Shown piece by piece: positions 16,056 through 25,436 of a stretch of DNA of 64,000 nt. The notes beneath the pieces were generated by a model that saw only the letters and a program-made list of their open reading frames with translations, made no database searches and had not been told where the DNA came from. Both the position numbers and the translations under genes were made by a program. The stretch spans positions 94,374 through 158,373 of the forward strand of contig NZ_FQUG01000004.1 of NCBI RefSeq assembly GCF_900129225.1, in the 5' to 3' direction. How positions within the stretch are numbered: the first letter of the stretch is position 1; every line of letters starts with the position of its first letter. This DNA comes from Schwartzia succinivorans DSM 10502 (lineage in GTDB: Bacteria > Bacillota > Negativicutes > Selenomonadales > Selenomonadaceae).

Positions 16056-17256
16056 GCTTTCCCTCCTGACCTACAGATTCAACAATGCTCGTAAATGTAC
16101 CATCCACCAGCGTTATTTTCAACTTCATATCATTCTTTACCTGTGTAATCTTCCGAATGCTTTTCCCATTTGCATCCGAGATAAATCCATAACCGCGGCG
16201 CAGTACATGTACAGGACTCATGCTATCCAGCTGCTGCATAGCAAACTCCAGCCGATGCTTCTTTTTCTGCATGTATAATTCACGAATCTTTTCCAGACTT
16301 CCCTGCAGTTCTTTCAGCCGCTGAGTACGAAGCTCAATCTGACGCATTGGTGCTTTAAATATCGGACTTGATAACGCCTTTGTAAGCCGCTGACGCTTCA
16401 TATCCATCCAACGTTTTCGTACATTGTCCAATCTGGCTGCTATGCTGTCAACGTACTGTATCAGCTCATTCCGGTCTCTTACGGCAAGCTCTCCCGCCTG
16501 CGACGGAGTCGCAGCTCTGACATCTGCCGCAAAATCGCACAGTGTATAATCGGTCTCATGTCCAACAGCTGAAATAACAGGTATCTCAGAGTCCGCAACC
16601 GCTCTGACAATCTCCTCGACGTTAAAGGCCCACAAATCCTCCATTGAGCCTCCACCACGCCCGACAATCAAAACATCTACGGGATACTCACTGTTGAAGA
16701 AACGAATACCTTCAGAAATTTCCTTTGATGCCATATCCCCCTGTACCTGCACCGGGTACAAAATAAGCTGTACAGAAGGTTCTCTTCTCTTTACAACCCG
16801 ATAAATATCATGTAATACAGCTCCGGCCCGTGATGTAACCACACCTATCTTTTGCGGGAATTTAACCAGCGGCTTCTTTCTGCTTTCATCAAAAAGCCCT
16901 TCGTTTTTCAGCTTTTCCTTAAGCTGTTCGAAGGCAGCAGCCAAAGAGCCTTTTCCCTCAGGCATCATTGTTTCAGCGTATAACTGATATACCCCATCCC
17001 GCTCATAAACAGAAATACTTCCTGTCACGACAACCTGCATGCCGTTTTGAGGTTCAAACAGAAGTCGTGCAGCATTATTCCTGAACATTACACATTTAAG
17101 GCTGGATTTATCGTCTTTAATCGAAAAATAGCAGTGTCCCGACGGATATCTCTTGAAATTTGAAACCTCGCCGCGAACTGCCATATTTTGCAAAAGGCCC
17201 TGATGATCCAGCAATCCTTTTATAAAATGATTTACTTCACTTACAGAATGAACCAT
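16048..17256 (-). CDS. xseA: Exodeoxyribonuclease VII large subunit
   Basis: 402 residues from the ATG at 17256, chosen for its GGGGG site; an ATG at 17274 precedes that site. The N-terminal OB fold (VSNFKRYPSGHCYFSIKD) is followed by the nuclease domain with VVTSRAGAVLHDI, VGRGGGSMEDLWAFN and SAVGHETD. A coiled-coil C-terminus follows. It degrades single-stranded DNA in repair. Confidence 0.95.
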   Translation of the reverse strand: MVHSVSEVNHFIKGLLDHQGLLQNMAVRGEVSNFKRYPSGHCYFSIKDDKSSLKCVMFRNNAARLLFEPQNGMQVVVTGSISVYERDGVYQLYAETMMPEGKGSLAAAFEQLKEKLKNEGLFDESRKKPLVKFPQKIGVVTSRAGAVLHDIYRVVKRREPSVQLILYPVQVQGDMASKEISEGIRFFNSEYPVDVLIVGRGGGSMEDLWAFNVEEIVRAVADSEIPVISAVGHETDYTLCDFAADVRAATPSQAGELAVRDRNELIQYVDSIAARLDNVRKRWMDMKRQRLTKALSSPIFKAPMRQIELRTQRLKELQGSLEKIRELYMQKKKHRLEFAMQQLDSMSPVHVLRRGYGFISDANGKSIRKITQVKNDMKLKITLVDGTFTSIVESVGQEGKHG

Positions 17257-17277
17257 CAGGCACCCCCATATCATACG

Positions 17278-17310
17278 AAAAAGGCCAAGCCCTGTGCCTG
17301 GCCCTTTTTT
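17278..17310 (-). terminator. Internal terminator between nusB and xseA
   Basis: On the minus strand GGGCCAGG and CTTGGCC pair around a short loop and are followed by TTTTT. It lies in the only gap between nusB and xseA, so it may reduce transcription into the xseA-scpB part. Confidence 0.6.
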
Positions 17311-17311
17311 A

Positions 17312-17737
17312 TTATTTATCTACCATTGCACCCAACACACCGTTAACAAAACGAGCTGACTCATCTGTACCAAATTTCTTTGCAAGCTCTACCGCTTCAT
17401 TAATTACGATTCCCGGTGTTACATCTTCAATATACTTCATCTCGTATACAGCAAGGCGTAAAATGCTGCGGTCAATAGCTGCCATGCGTGATATTTTCCA
17501 ACCGTGCGATTTTTTCGAAATAATTTCATCAATTGACTGCAATCCCGCTCTGACACCTTTAACCAAGGCCGCCGCGTATCCTTTGTCAATCTCTGAAACT
17601 TTCTTAAAATCACCAGCCTGCCATGAAGAATCCAGCGCCTCCTTTTGCGCCTTATCCTCGTTGTCCTGTGCAGGTTTTATCATATCCAGTTGAAAAAGTG
17701 CCTGCATCGCCGCTTCGCGAGCGTATCTACGACTCAT
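17312..17737 (-). CDS. nusB: Transcription antitermination factor NusB
   Basis: 141 residues, all-helical. SRRYAREAAMQALFQLDM opens the protein and DRSILRLAVYEM and NEAVELAKKFG(T)DESARFVNGVLG close it, all family hallmarks. With NusE it binds boxA RNA during rRNA transcription. Confidence 0.95.
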   Translation of the reverse strand: MSRRYAREAAMQALFQLDMIKPAQDNEDKAQKEALDSSWQAGDFKKVSEIDKGYAAALVKGVRAGLQSIDEIISKKSHGWKISRMAAIDRSILRLAVYEMKYIEDVTPGIVINEAVELAKKFGTDESARFVNGVLGAMVDK

Positions 17738-17785
17738 ACAATCCTTCTTTCCTTATCTTTTAATATGTCTTGAAAGACACATTAT

Positions 17786-18025
17786 TTACTTAAATGAATC
17801 ATTACGGCTCCAATGGCTTCTTTCGTCCGCCCAAGCCGCACCGACCTTATCAAATTTACGTCCCAGCCAAAGTCCGGCTCCCGCGCAGAGCAGGACGAAA
17901 AGGACGCGCCATAGTCCGAATAAAAGTATAAAGAGAGCAAACAAAACACCTACTACCGTTCCGATAAATGCTCCGCGCTGTTCGTCCCAAAGCATTTTAA
18001 TAAAAGCAACTGCTTCCTCTTTCAT
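17786..18025 (-). CDS. Small membrane protein, DUF2273 family
   Basis: 79 residues with one long hydrophobic stretch (about 20-58) that can form two closely spaced membrane helices around LFGLW. Its place after asp23 and amaP is typical of this family. It probably belongs to the membrane-bound Asp23 complex; its exact role is not known. Confidence 0.8.
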   Translation of the reverse strand: MKEEAVAFIKMLWDEQRGAFIGTVVGVLFALFILLFGLWRVLFVLLCAGAGLWLGRKFDKVGAAWADERSHWSRNDSFK

Positions 18026-18043
18026 GACACATTACGCCTCTTC

Positions 18044-18616
18044 TCAGACTACTCGTGGTCCTTTTGAAGGAGCACCTTTAACAAATTCCGAAATCTCCAG
18101 TTCAATATTGCAGGTCTTCAGCCCGAGGACTTTTTCTACATTGTCAATAATACTCTGACGTACCTCATCTGCTATTTCCGTTGCCTTATTTTCCTGACCA
18201 ACGGCAAGCTTCAGCCGAACATCAAGCTCAGACATATCATCCTGGGTTTTCTTGGCCCAAACTTTCGATTTCACACTACGAACACCTGAAACAGAAAGCG
18301 CTGTTTTCTCAACCAGACTGCGAGCTGCTTCAACAGAAACAGAAACAGCACCGGTAACTCCCGACAGAAGCAGCATCTCACCACGAGTGCTTCCTTCACT
18401 GCTTCCGGATGACAATGCGCATCCCAAAATATGCACACTAAAGAAGAAAACAAACACAGCTGCCGCGATTGTTTCCCATCTTGATAAAGCAAACTTTATT
18501 TCGTTTAAAATCTCATTCATCGGCAGAACATGCAGGCAAAGGGCAACAATGCCCAAAGACACAGCTGCAATCGCCAAGGAATAAATAAATAGCAAAAAAC
18601 GGTTAAAATATCCCAT
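18044..18616 (-). CDS. amaP: AmaP-like membrane anchor of Asp23
   Basis: 190 residues from the ATG at 18616 (AGG six bases upstream). Two N-terminal membrane helices (about 5-28 and 44-66) are followed by a cytoplasmic domain that itself resembles Asp23 (VSVEAARSLVEKTA...GVRSVKSKV...LKLAVG). In Staphylococcus AmaP anchors Asp23 to the membrane. It sits directly after an Asp23 gene. Confidence 0.82.
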   Translation of the reverse strand: MGYFNRFLLFIYSLAIAAVSLGIVALCLHVLPMNEILNEIKFALSRWETIAAAVFVFFFSVHILGCALSSGSSEGSTRGEMLLLSGVTGAVSVSVEAARSLVEKTALSVSGVRSVKSKVWAKKTQDDMSELDVRLKLAVGQENKATEIADEVRQSIIDNVEKVLGLKTCNIELEISEFVKGAPSKGPRVV

Positions 18617-18633
18617 TCTATGCCTCATTCATT

Positions 18634-19035
18634 TCAACGTACACGTACTTCTTCTTCTTCTTTTTCCGGTTCAGGGAAACCAACACCCTGTACATGAATG
18701 TTAACTTCAACAACGGAAAGACCTGTCATGGTTTCAATTGCCTGTTTGACATTTTCCTGAACGGAAAGCGCAACATCAGGAATACGAACACCATACTTCA
18801 CAATAATATAAAGGTCGATTGCTGCTTCCTTTTCGCCGACCTCAACCTTAACACCTTTGGCAAAATTCTTTTTTCCGAGCATTTCAGCAATTCCGCCCAC
18901 CAGGCCGCCGCTCATACCTGCAATGCCATCGACTTCAGTTGCTGCAAGTCCTGCGATGATGCTGACAACCTCGTCTGCAATACGAACCGCACCCAAAACA
19001 CCTTTTTTGTCCAAGACTTTCGTATCCTCTGCCAT
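18634..19035 (-). CDS. Asp23/Gls24 family envelope stress protein
   Basis: 133 residues. The family core is clear: VRIADEVVSIIAGLAATEVDGIAGMSGG, then VKVEVGEKEAAIDLYIIVKYG and a C-terminal VNIHVQGVGF. These cytosolic proteins coat the inner membrane face and respond to cell-envelope stress. It is the first gene of the operon and has its own promoter. Confidence 0.92.
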   Translation of the reverse strand: MAEDTKVLDKKGVLGAVRIADEVVSIIAGLAATEVDGIAGMSGGLVGGIAEMLGKKNFAKGVKVEVGEKEAAIDLYIIVKYGVRIPDVALSVQENVKQAIETMTGLSVVEVNIHVQGVGFPEPEKEEEEVRVR

Positions 19036-19066
19036 TTAAGAACCCTCCCATAATGTATTTATTCTG

Positions 19067-19096
19067 ATTATAACATATTCACGGCTAAACATACAA
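19067..19096 (-). promoter_or_regulatory. Promoter of the asp23 operon
   Basis: On the minus strand TTGTAT (19091-19096) and TATAAT (19067-19072) are 18 bases apart, and the -10 is extended (TGTTATAAT). It lies about 35 bases before the asp23 ATG and could drive the whole asp23-to-scpB series. Confidence 0.65.
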
Positions 19097-19145
19097 ACTT
19101 TCTGAAATTCTATGCGATATAGTTCAGACAGTAAAATTTAACATA

Positions 19146-19179
19146 AAAAGACCATTGCACTTAAACTGTGCAATGGTCT
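19146..19179 (-). terminator. Terminator after efp
   Basis: A perfect 12-bp stem, AGACCATTGCAC and its complement, with TTTTTATG following on the minus strand. It lies directly past the efp stop. Confidence 0.85.
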
Positions 19180-19185
19180 GAAAAA

Positions 19186-19743
19186 TCAAGCACGCTCGAT
19201 GTAAGCACCTGTACGTGTATCAATGCGGAGCTTATCGCCTTCATTGACAAACAAAGGAACCTTGACCTGATAGCCGGTCTCAACAGTTGCCATTTTTGTT
19301 GCACCCGTTGCAGTATTTCCCTTAACGCTCGGTTCGCATTCCGTTACCTGGAGAACAACTGCATTCGGAAGATTTACACCAATAATGCGGCTCTTGAAGG
19401 ACTGAACGCTTACCTCCATCTCCTCTTTGAGGTAATTGAGAGCATCGCCAAGCTGATCCTTGCTGAGCTCAATCTGCTCATAGGATTCCAAATCCATGAA
19501 CGTGTACATTCCATCAGCTTCATAGAGATACTGCATATTGCGGGTATCAAGATGAGCAGGAGGCATTTTTTCGTTTGGATTGAAGGTACGCTCAACAACT
19601 GCACCTGTTTCAACGTTCTTCATCTTTGTGCGGACAAAAGCAGCACCCTTGCCCGGCTTTACATGCTGGAACTCAACAATCTGCCATACGCTGTTATCAA
19701 TCTCGATGGTGAGACCTGTGCGAAAATCTGTACTTGAAATCAT
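19186..19743 (-). CDS. efp: Elongation factor P
   Basis: 185 residues in three beta domains. It rescues ribosomes stalled at proline stretches. The tip loop KPGKGAAF places Lys32 at the position that is modified in many EF-Ps; the modifying system cannot be read from this window. The C-terminal VKVPLFVNEGDKLRIDTRTG motif is intact. It follows pepP, a common order in Bacillota. Confidence 0.96.
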   Translation of the reverse strand: MISSTDFRTGLTIEIDNSVWQIVEFQHVKPGKGAAFVRTKMKNVETGAVVERTFNPNEKMPPAHLDTRNMQYLYEADGMYTFMDLESYEQIELSKDQLGDALNYLKEEMEVSVQSFKSRIIGVNLPNAVVLQVTECEPSVKGNTATGATKMATVETGYQVKVPLFVNEGDKLRIDTRTGAYIERA

Positions 19744-19755
19744 AAATTTCTCCCC

Positions 19756-20835
19756 TTAATTAAAAATTTCTATAAGTTTTTTGTCGCTTCGGGTAAGCGG
19801 TTCACTTCCCTCAGCTGTCACTAACACTGTATCTTCAATGCGGATACCGCCCCAACCCGGTATATATATCCCCGGTTCAACGGTTACAAGCGTATTTGGT
19901 TCAAGGTGCTCACATAAGCTTGAGGGTGACAAACGAGGTTCTTCATGTATTTCCAGCCCGAGACTGTGTCCCAACCCGTGTCCGAAGTACTTTTCATACC
20001 CTTTTTCAGCAAAGAGCCCTCTCACCGCCGCATCAATCTGCTTACCTGAAGCCCCCGGTTTCACCAGCGACTCTCCCAGCAGCTGACCATTCAGTACGAG
20101 AGAATAAATCTCCTTCTGTTTTTCATCCGCTTTTCCAACACAAACGGTACGGGTAATATCAGAATGATATCCTTTGTATACCGCACCAAAATCCATTGTA
20201 ACAAATTCTCCTGAAACAATCAACTTTTCCGTAGCAACTCCGTGCGGCAGGCTGCCTCTTGCTCCCGAAGCTACAATAGTCGTAAATGCAGGTCTTTCCG
20301 AGCCAAGCTCACGCATTTTCTGCTCCATGCGGGCAGCAACCTCTATTTCTGACATTCCGGGTTTAATATACGAAATAATGTCCTCGAATGCAGCATCACT
20401 TATTGAAACAGCTTTGCGTATGTACTCAATTTCATTTTCATCTTTAATCACACGCAAAGAGTCCAACGAAACAGGAATTGCAAAGGAAGCCTCTCCCCTC
20501 AGCTCTTTCTCCATCTGCGAATAATTATTAAACAAAATGGCGTTGCCCTCGAAGGCAATCTGCTTCCAGCCTTCTTTTTTTATGACTGCAGCAGCTTCCT
20601 TCCAAAGTCCGTGTTTTTGCTCAACAATCTCAAATTCCGCTGCCTGTTCCGCTGCCTGTTCGGTATATCTGAAATCAGTCAGCAAAAATGCTTTATCCGC
20701 AGAAACAAGAAGCAATGTATCATCACCGCGAAATCCGCTGAAATAATGAAGATTTACCTCTTTGTTAATAAGAACGGCATCCGCACCGTTTTCACGCAAA
20801 AAGCTTCTAAGGCCTGCAAGACGCTCCTCAATCAT
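19756..20835 (-). CDS. pepP: Xaa-Pro aminopeptidase (M24)
   Basis: 359 residues. The N-terminal creatinase-like domain precedes the pita-bread metalloprotease domain. Metal ligands are visible in [29 protein letters not shown] and the two Glu of [18 protein letters not shown]. It removes N-terminal residues linked to proline. Its ATG overlaps the aroQ stop (ATGA). Next to efp, which serves proline-rich translation. Confidence 0.93.
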   Translation of the reverse strand: MIEERLAGLRSFLRENGADAVLINKEVNLHYFSGFRGDDTLLLVSADKAFLLTDFRYTEQAAEQAAEFEIVEQKHGLWKEAAAVIKKEGWKQIAFEGNAILFNNYSQMEKELRGEASFAIPVSLDSLRVIKDENEIEYIRKAVSISDAAFEDIISYIKPGMSEIEVAARMEQKMRELGSERPAFTTIVASGARGSLPHGVATEKLIVSGEFVTMDFGAVYKGYHSDITRTVCVGKADEKQKEIYSLVLNGQLLGESLVKPGASGKQIDAAVRGLFAEKGYEKYFGHGLGHSLGLEIHEEPRLSPSSLCEHLEPNTLVTVEPGIYIPGWGGIRIEDTVLVTAEGSEPLTRSDKKLIEIFN

Positions 20836-21278
20836 TTTGCCGCCCCCATTTTCCTGAGAGCAATATCCAGAGCAGCAATGTAGCTGTCGACACCGAAGCC
20901 CGCAATCTGCCCCATGACAACAGGAGAGATAACTGAATGATGGCGGAACTCTTCACGTTTATGGACATTTGAAATGTGAAGCTCTATAACAGGAACATCC
21001 ACAGCAGCAATGGCGTCACGGATTGCGATACTGTAATGAGTAAATGCCGCTGCATTCAAAAGTATAAATTCATAGCCGTTCTTTCCTGCCTGTTGTATCT
21101 CATCAATCAGTTTGCCTTCATAGTTTGACTGAACAGAAACAAGCTCAACACCTGCGGCCTTCGCACGCTCCTTGAGCATTACATCAATATCATTCAATGT
21201 CGTACTTCCGTATATCTGTGGTTCACGAGTCCCTAAGAGATTCAGGTTCGGTCCATGCAGCACTAATATTTTTTTCAA
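20832..21278 (-). CDS. aroQ: Type II 3-dehydroquinate dehydratase
   Basis: 148 residues from the TTG at 21278, which gives the usual N-terminus [19 protein letters not shown] and has AGGAG 9 bases upstream; the ATG at 21287 touches that site. It dehydrates 3-dehydroquinate in the shikimate pathway. The catalytic Tyr lies in REPQIYGS, and the NAAAFTHYS and ELHISN motifs are intact. No other shikimate genes are here. Confidence 0.94.
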   Translation of the reverse strand: MKKILVLHGPNLNLLGTREPQIYGSTTLNDIDVMLKERAKAAGVELVSVQSNYEGKLIDEIQQAGKNGYEFILLNAAAFTHYSIAIRDAIAAVDVPVIELHISNVHKREEFRHHSVISPVVMGQIAGFGVDSYIAALDIALRKMGAAK

Positions 21279-21294
21279 GATAGCCATCTCCTAA

Positions 21295-22521
21295 TCAAGA
21301 CTTCACATCACGGCGCAAAATTGTATATGGTTCAACCGGCTGTTCCATTTTTATGTATATAATCTGCTGCGGGTGAGGAGCAGCGGAAATGGGATTTCCT
21401 TCTTCGTCAAGCATATCCGAAAGACTCTGACGGAATCCTTTTGCCCTGGGCTGGAAAACCTCTATTTCCTCACCAAGCTCCATGTGATTTCTTTGTTCTA
21501 CCTTAGCACGCTTAGATTCATCATCATACGACAATACAAGGCCGACAAAATCAGATGTCTGCTCATAGGAGGACGAACCGTAAATCTGACTTTCAGCCCC
21601 CGGCCTTCCGAATAAGAATCCTGTGGTATAGGCCCTATGGGATACCTTATTCAGTTCATCAGCCCATTCCTGTTTTACCTCATAGGATTCAGGATTTTCC
21701 CAGCATGAGTCAATCGCTTCACGATAAGCCTTCGTTACACTTGCAGCATAGTGAACACTCTTCATGCGTCCTTCTATCTTCAGGCTGTTAACTCCCGCAT
21801 CCATCAAATCCTTGAGATACGGCATAAGGCACAAATCCTTCGAGTTAAAGAAGTACGTCCCTCTCTCATCCTCTTCTACAGGGAAGTACTGTCCCGGACG
21901 TGTCTCCTCTACCAGCGAATACTTCCAACGACACGCCTGTGCGCATGTGCCGCGGTTTGCATCACGTCCCGTAAGGTAATTGCTCACGAGGCATCGGCCT
22001 GAGTATGACATACACATAGCACCGTGAACAAACATTTCAAGCTCTACATCAGTACGTTCACGAATTTCACGGATTTCGTTCAACGAAAGCTCGCGGGCAA
22101 GAACTACACGTTCGGCGCCCATAGCCGCCCATGCCTGCACTGTCCGCCAGTTCGTATTGTTAGCCTGAGTGCTGACATGAAGGGGAAGCTTCGGTGCAGC
22201 TTCACGTGCGATTGAAAAAACACCCAAATCAGCCACCAGCGCAGCATCTGCCCCAATTTCATACAGAAACTTCATATAATCAGGCAGAGCCTCAAGGTCT
22301 GAATTATGCGCATAAATGTTCACAGTGACATAAGCTTTTTTCCCTTTTTCATGGCAAAAAGCTACAGCTTCACGAAGCTCGTCTTTTGTGAAATTCCCGC
22401 CCATAGCGCGCAGTCCGAATGACGGGCCGCCCATATATACTGCATCCGCACCATAGAGCACAGCCATTTTCATTTTTTCCATTGTGCCCGCCGGCGCCAG
22501 AAGTTCCGGTTTAATTCTCAT
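21295..22521 (-). CDS. trhP: U32 family peptidase-like protein, TrhP type (tRNA 5-hydroxyuridine formation)
   Basis: 408 residues. KPELLAPAGTMEKMK starts the TIM-barrel domain, and the U32 signature FVHGAMCMSYSGRC is followed by the cysteines of NRGTCAQACRW. In Bacillus and E. coli, TrhP proteins make 5-hydroxyuridine at tRNA position 34. The gene follows a TrmR-like methyltransferase that would convert this to 5-methoxyuridine. Start ATG 22521 or 22533; GGAGG touches the latter. It overlaps the methyltransferase end. Confidence 0.85.
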   Translation of the reverse strand: MRIKPELLAPAGTMEKMKMAVLYGADAVYMGGPSFGLRAMGGNFTKDELREAVAFCHEKGKKAYVTVNIYAHNSDLEALPDYMKFLYEIGADAALVADLGVFSIAREAAPKLPLHVSTQANNTNWRTVQAWAAMGAERVVLARELSLNEIREIRERTDVELEMFVHGAMCMSYSGRCLVSNYLTGRDANRGTCAQACRWKYSLVEETRPGQYFPVEEDERGTYFFNSKDLCLMPYLKDLMDAGVNSLKIEGRMKSVHYAASVTKAYREAIDSCWENPESYEVKQEWADELNKVSHRAYTTGFLFGRPGAESQIYGSSSYEQTSDFVGLVLSYDDESKRAKVEQRNHMELGEEIEVFQPRAKGFRQSLSDMLDEEGNPISAAPHPQQIIYIKMEQPVEPYTILRRDVKS

Positions 22522-23137
22522 TATTCTCTGCATTCCTCCAAGAAACTGTCATTCCGTCTCCAATATGATACAACTCAGTGTGATAACCCGGAGCAGATTT
22601 TACAGTTTTAATAAATTCCCTCAAACGATACACAAGTGTGCGAAAACGATGCGGAACAAAATCAGGCCCTTCAACCATCCCCTGAAAAAGGACATTATCA
22701 GCAATAACCAAAGCATTGGGAGTAAGAAGATGCTGGATTTTACGCCAATAATCAGGATACTGACCTTTTGCCGCATCAATAAACACAAAGTCGAACGGGC
22801 CCCACAGCTGTGGAAGTACTTCCCCCGCATTTCCCTCAAAAAGCTCAATTCTGCCATTATACGGAGACCGTGCAAAAAATTCCCTTGCACGTTTCACATC
22901 ATCATCATTTATTTCAATCGTTACAAGCCGCGCATCCTCCGCCGCAATAGACATGGTAAGCAGCGCCGAATACCCGATTGCGGTTCCGATTTCTAAAATG
23001 CGGTGTGGCCGAAAAGCCCCTACAATCTCAAGAAACTTGTCCCGTTCCAAAGAACGCAGGATTGGAATATGATTGTCCTCCGCATACTGCTCCATCTCGC
23101 CAAGAAGCCTATCCCATTTTTCACCACCGGATTTCAT
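22511..23137 (-). CDS. trmR: TrmR-like SAM-dependent O-methyltransferase
   Basis: 208 residues of the class I O-methyltransferase fold. The SAM motif is LEIGTAIGYSALL (near 45-57), with VFIDAAKGQYPDYW carrying the metal-binding Asp and ADNVLFQG. Synteny matches Bacillus yrrM (TrmR), which methylates 5-hydroxyuridine in tRNA. It starts on the mltG stop codon (TAATG) and runs into the U32 gene. Confidence 0.83.
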   Translation of the reverse strand: MKSGGEKWDRLLGEMEQYAEDNHIPILRSLERDKFLEIVGAFRPHRILEIGTAIGYSALLTMSIAAEDARLVTIEINDDDVKRAREFFARSPYNGRIELFEGNAGEVLPQLWGPFDFVFIDAAKGQYPDYWRKIQHLLTPNALVIADNVLFQGMVEGPDFVPHRFRTLVYRLREFIKTVKSAPGYHTELYHIGDGMTVSWRNAENNEN

Positions 23138-24267
23138 TAACGAACCCTCTCAACAATCTCAAGGTGTTCATCGTAAGTTTTCGAGTAATGATTATGGCCT
23201 TGACGATCTGCAACAAAATATAAATAATCCGTATCTGCCGGGTACAGTACCGCTTCTATAGCATCCATTCCCGGGCTGGCAATAGGTCCGGGAGGAAGCC
23301 CATAATGCTGATATGTATTATACGGAGAGTCTATCTCCGTATCCGCGTATGTCACATCTTCCTTGGGTGCATCCAAAAGATACTGGATTGTCGTATCCGA
23401 CTGCAGCGGCATATTCATTTTAAGGCGCTTCAAAAACACCTGTGCAATAATAGGCCTGTCTTCGTCATAGCGGGCTTCTTTTTCCACAAGTGATGCAAGG
23501 ATTACAAGCTCATAAATCGATAAATCCATTTCCTTTGCACGTGCCCTAAGCCCCGCTGTCATACGTGTATCAAAGTCGTTCGTCATCAACGACAGAATCT
23601 CTTTGGCGGAAAGCTCATCCTCCACCTCAAAGGTATCCGGGAACAAAAAGCCTTCTGCACGATAAACAGCATTTTTATTTTTTTCCATGTAGCTGTATGG
23701 TGCAAAATCCCGGGCTGCTGATTTTATATCCGCAGCCTTGGCAATTCCTTCTTCTTCAAGGCGTTCAGCAATCTGATTTACATTATATCCTTCCGGAATA
23801 GTAAACTTAACCGTGGAAGTCCGTCCATCCAGTAAAATCTGCATAACCTCAGACGAATCCATTCCCGGGTTAAATTTGTACATACCTGTCTTAAATTTAT
23901 CATCTGCCCCTTTCATTTTGGCTGCAAGCCAAAACCAGTGCCGGCTTCCGATGATTTTTTTATCTTCAAGCACCCGCCCGATCGAGCTTGATGTCATACC
24001 CGGAGAAATACGGACATATATTACCTGATCAGAAATAGGACTTTTTCCTGAACCTGCCAGAATACAGCCAGTCAAAACAGCTGCCAGCAATAAAAACAAA
24101 GCAGCAGCGGCAACAATCTTTCTACTCATCTTATCAGGCCATTCAAATGCACCTATCGCATCCGCAAGCCTGTCAAGCTTATCACGAAGCCACTCCGGCA
24201 CATCTCTCATCTCCTTCAATAGAAAAGCCCCTGCCCGGGACATCCCAGGCCGAGGCTTAAAAATCAA
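23137..24267 (-). CDS. mltG: Endolytic murein transglycosylase MltG
   Basis: Up to 376 residues. One membrane helix (about residues 48-70) is followed by a LysM-like region and the YceG catalytic domain with LASLVEKEARYDEDR (catalytic Glu) and LQSDTTIQY. It cleaves nascent glycan strands and ends their growth. The start is uncertain: TTG at 24267 has no good site, while a GTG at 24201 lies 9 bases after AAGGAG and would shorten the cytoplasmic tail by 22 residues. Order with ruvX and trmR matches Bacillus. Confidence 0.9.
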   Translation of the reverse strand: MIFKPRPGMSRAGAFLLKEMRDVPEWLRDKLDRLADAIGAFEWPDKMSRKIVAAAALFLLLAAVLTGCILAGSGKSPISDQVIYVRISPGMTSSSIGRVLEDKKIIGSRHWFWLAAKMKGADDKFKTGMYKFNPGMDSSEVMQILLDGRTSTVKFTIPEGYNVNQIAERLEEEGIAKAADIKSAARDFAPYSYMEKNKNAVYRAEGFLFPDTFEVEDELSAKEILSLMTNDFDTRMTAGLRARAKEMDLSIYELVILASLVEKEARYDEDRPIIAQVFLKRLKMNMPLQSDTTIQYLLDAPKEDVTYADTEIDSPYNTYQHYGLPPGPIASPGMDAIEAVLYPADTDYLYFVADRQGHNHYSKTYDEHLEIVERVR

Positions 24268-24272
24268 AAATT

Positions 24273-24614
24273 TCAGTCCTTATCTTCTTCATCAACCAAG
24301 GCATCATAAGCAGCACAAACGGCATCAAACTCTTCATCGGTAGGCTCGATGTACTCATCTTCGCCATCTTCGCCCGGAACAATTTTTGCGAAGAATGCTT
24401 CGTCCTCATCTTCGCAGCCGCAGCCGCAGCCATCTCCATGCTCATGATTATGCTCTACTTCTTCATCAGAAGCTGTCGGAACAAGCAGTGCAAAATTCTC
24501 ACCGTTTACCGGCAGAATCATCTCTTGGCGGTAATAATATTCATTTCCTTCATCATCTGTCATCACTACGATGATTTCATCATCTTCTAAAGCTTCTTTT
24601 ACTTCGTCTGCCAT
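24273..24614 (-). CDS. DUF1292 (YrzB-like) protein with a His/Cys-rich insert
   Basis: 113 residues from the ATG at 24614 (GAGGTG seven bases upstream). It is very acidic. The DUF1292 core is visible as IIVVMTDDEGNEYYYRQEM and FALLVPT. Between the halves lies HNHEHGDGCGCGCE, a cluster of His and three Cys that could hold a metal ion. The family's function is unknown; the gene lies between ruvX and mltG as in Bacillus (yrzB). Confidence 0.82.
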   Translation of the reverse strand: MADEVKEALEDDEIIVVMTDDEGNEYYYRQEMILPVNGENFALLVPTASDEEVEHNHEHGDGCGCGCEDEDEAFFAKIVPGEDGEDEYIEPTDEEFDAVCAAYDALVDEEDKD

Positions 24615-24679
24615 AGAAATCACCTCACATACAAAATCTTCAAATCTCTCATGATTGTATCGTACGCTTACAGGTTTTG

Positions 24680-25105
24680 TCAACCTTTGGCCCCGCTGTC
24701 CAAAAAGCCCTGCAGGATAAATACCGCAGCCATCTTATCAATAACCTTTTTGCGTTTTCGTCTGCTCACATCAGCAGAAATTAAAGATTTTGCAGCTGCA
24801 ACAGTTGACAGTCTTTCATCCCAAAAAACCGCATCAGACTCCGGTACAGCCTTTTTTACCTCTTCAAAGAACGCCTTAACAATAGCACATCGCTCACCCT
24901 CTGTGCCATCCATATTTTTCGGCAATCCTATCACAAGGGACGTTGTATCGTATTCATCCATAAGAGTTTTAAGACGGGCAAGATCATCCTTCAATGAAGT
25001 ACGTCGAATTGTTTCAACACCCTGTGCTGTTAATCCAAGCGCATCACTTACAGCGATTCCTATTGTCCTGTCCCCTACGTCAAGCCCGAGATACCTTTTT
25101 ATCAT
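24680..25105 (-). CDS. ruvX: Holliday junction resolvase-like RuvX/YqgF
   Basis: 141 residues from the ATG at 25105, one base past the ireB stop, with GGAGGAAG upstream. The RNase H-like fold begins LGLDVGDRTIGIAVSD and later has VIGLPKNMDGTEG and FWDERLST, all conserved. Related proteins act in Holliday junction processing or 16S rRNA 5' end maturation. Confidence 0.93.
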   Translation of the reverse strand: MIKRYLGLDVGDRTIGIAVSDALGLTAQGVETIRRTSLKDDLARLKTLMDEYDTTSLVIGLPKNMDGTEGERCAIVKAFFEEVKKAVPESDAVFWDERLSTVAAAKSLISADVSRRKRKKVIDKMAAVFILQGFLDSGAKG

Positions 25106-25106
25106 C

Positions 25107-25370
25107 TCAGGCTTCCTCCGCTCCGGTTTCCTTGAGATATGAACGAACAAGCTCCTCTAAAAGTTCATCACGTTCAAGCGACCGAATCATACTCCGCGCA
25201 TCCTTATAGCTGGTAATATACGCGGGATCTCCGGAAAGAATATATCCGACAAGCTGATTTGTAGGATTATACCCTTTTTCTTTCATTGCCGCGCAAACCT
25301 TACGAATTATAGACTGTGCTTTGTTTTCATCCGCTCCAAGGCGAAACATCATTGTCTCATCAGTGACCAT
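25107..25370 (-). CDS. ireB: IreB family regulatory phosphoprotein (UPF0297)
   Basis: 87 residues from the ATG at 25370 (GAGGAGG upstream). TMMFRLG opens the domain and [25 protein letters not shown] is the family signature. In Enterococcus IreB is phosphorylated by the PASTA kinase IreK and negatively affects cephalosporin resistance. It leads the ruvX-to-U32 string. Confidence 0.9.
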   Translation of the reverse strand: MVTDETMMFRLGADENKAQSIIRKVCAAMKEKGYNPTNQLVGYILSGDPAYITSYKDARSMIRSLERDELLEELVRSYLKETGAEEA

Positions 25371-25436
25371 GGCGCTGCCTCCTCTCATAAGCCATCCTTT
25401 GCTTATTTCATCTGTCTGACATTCTATTACACTACA

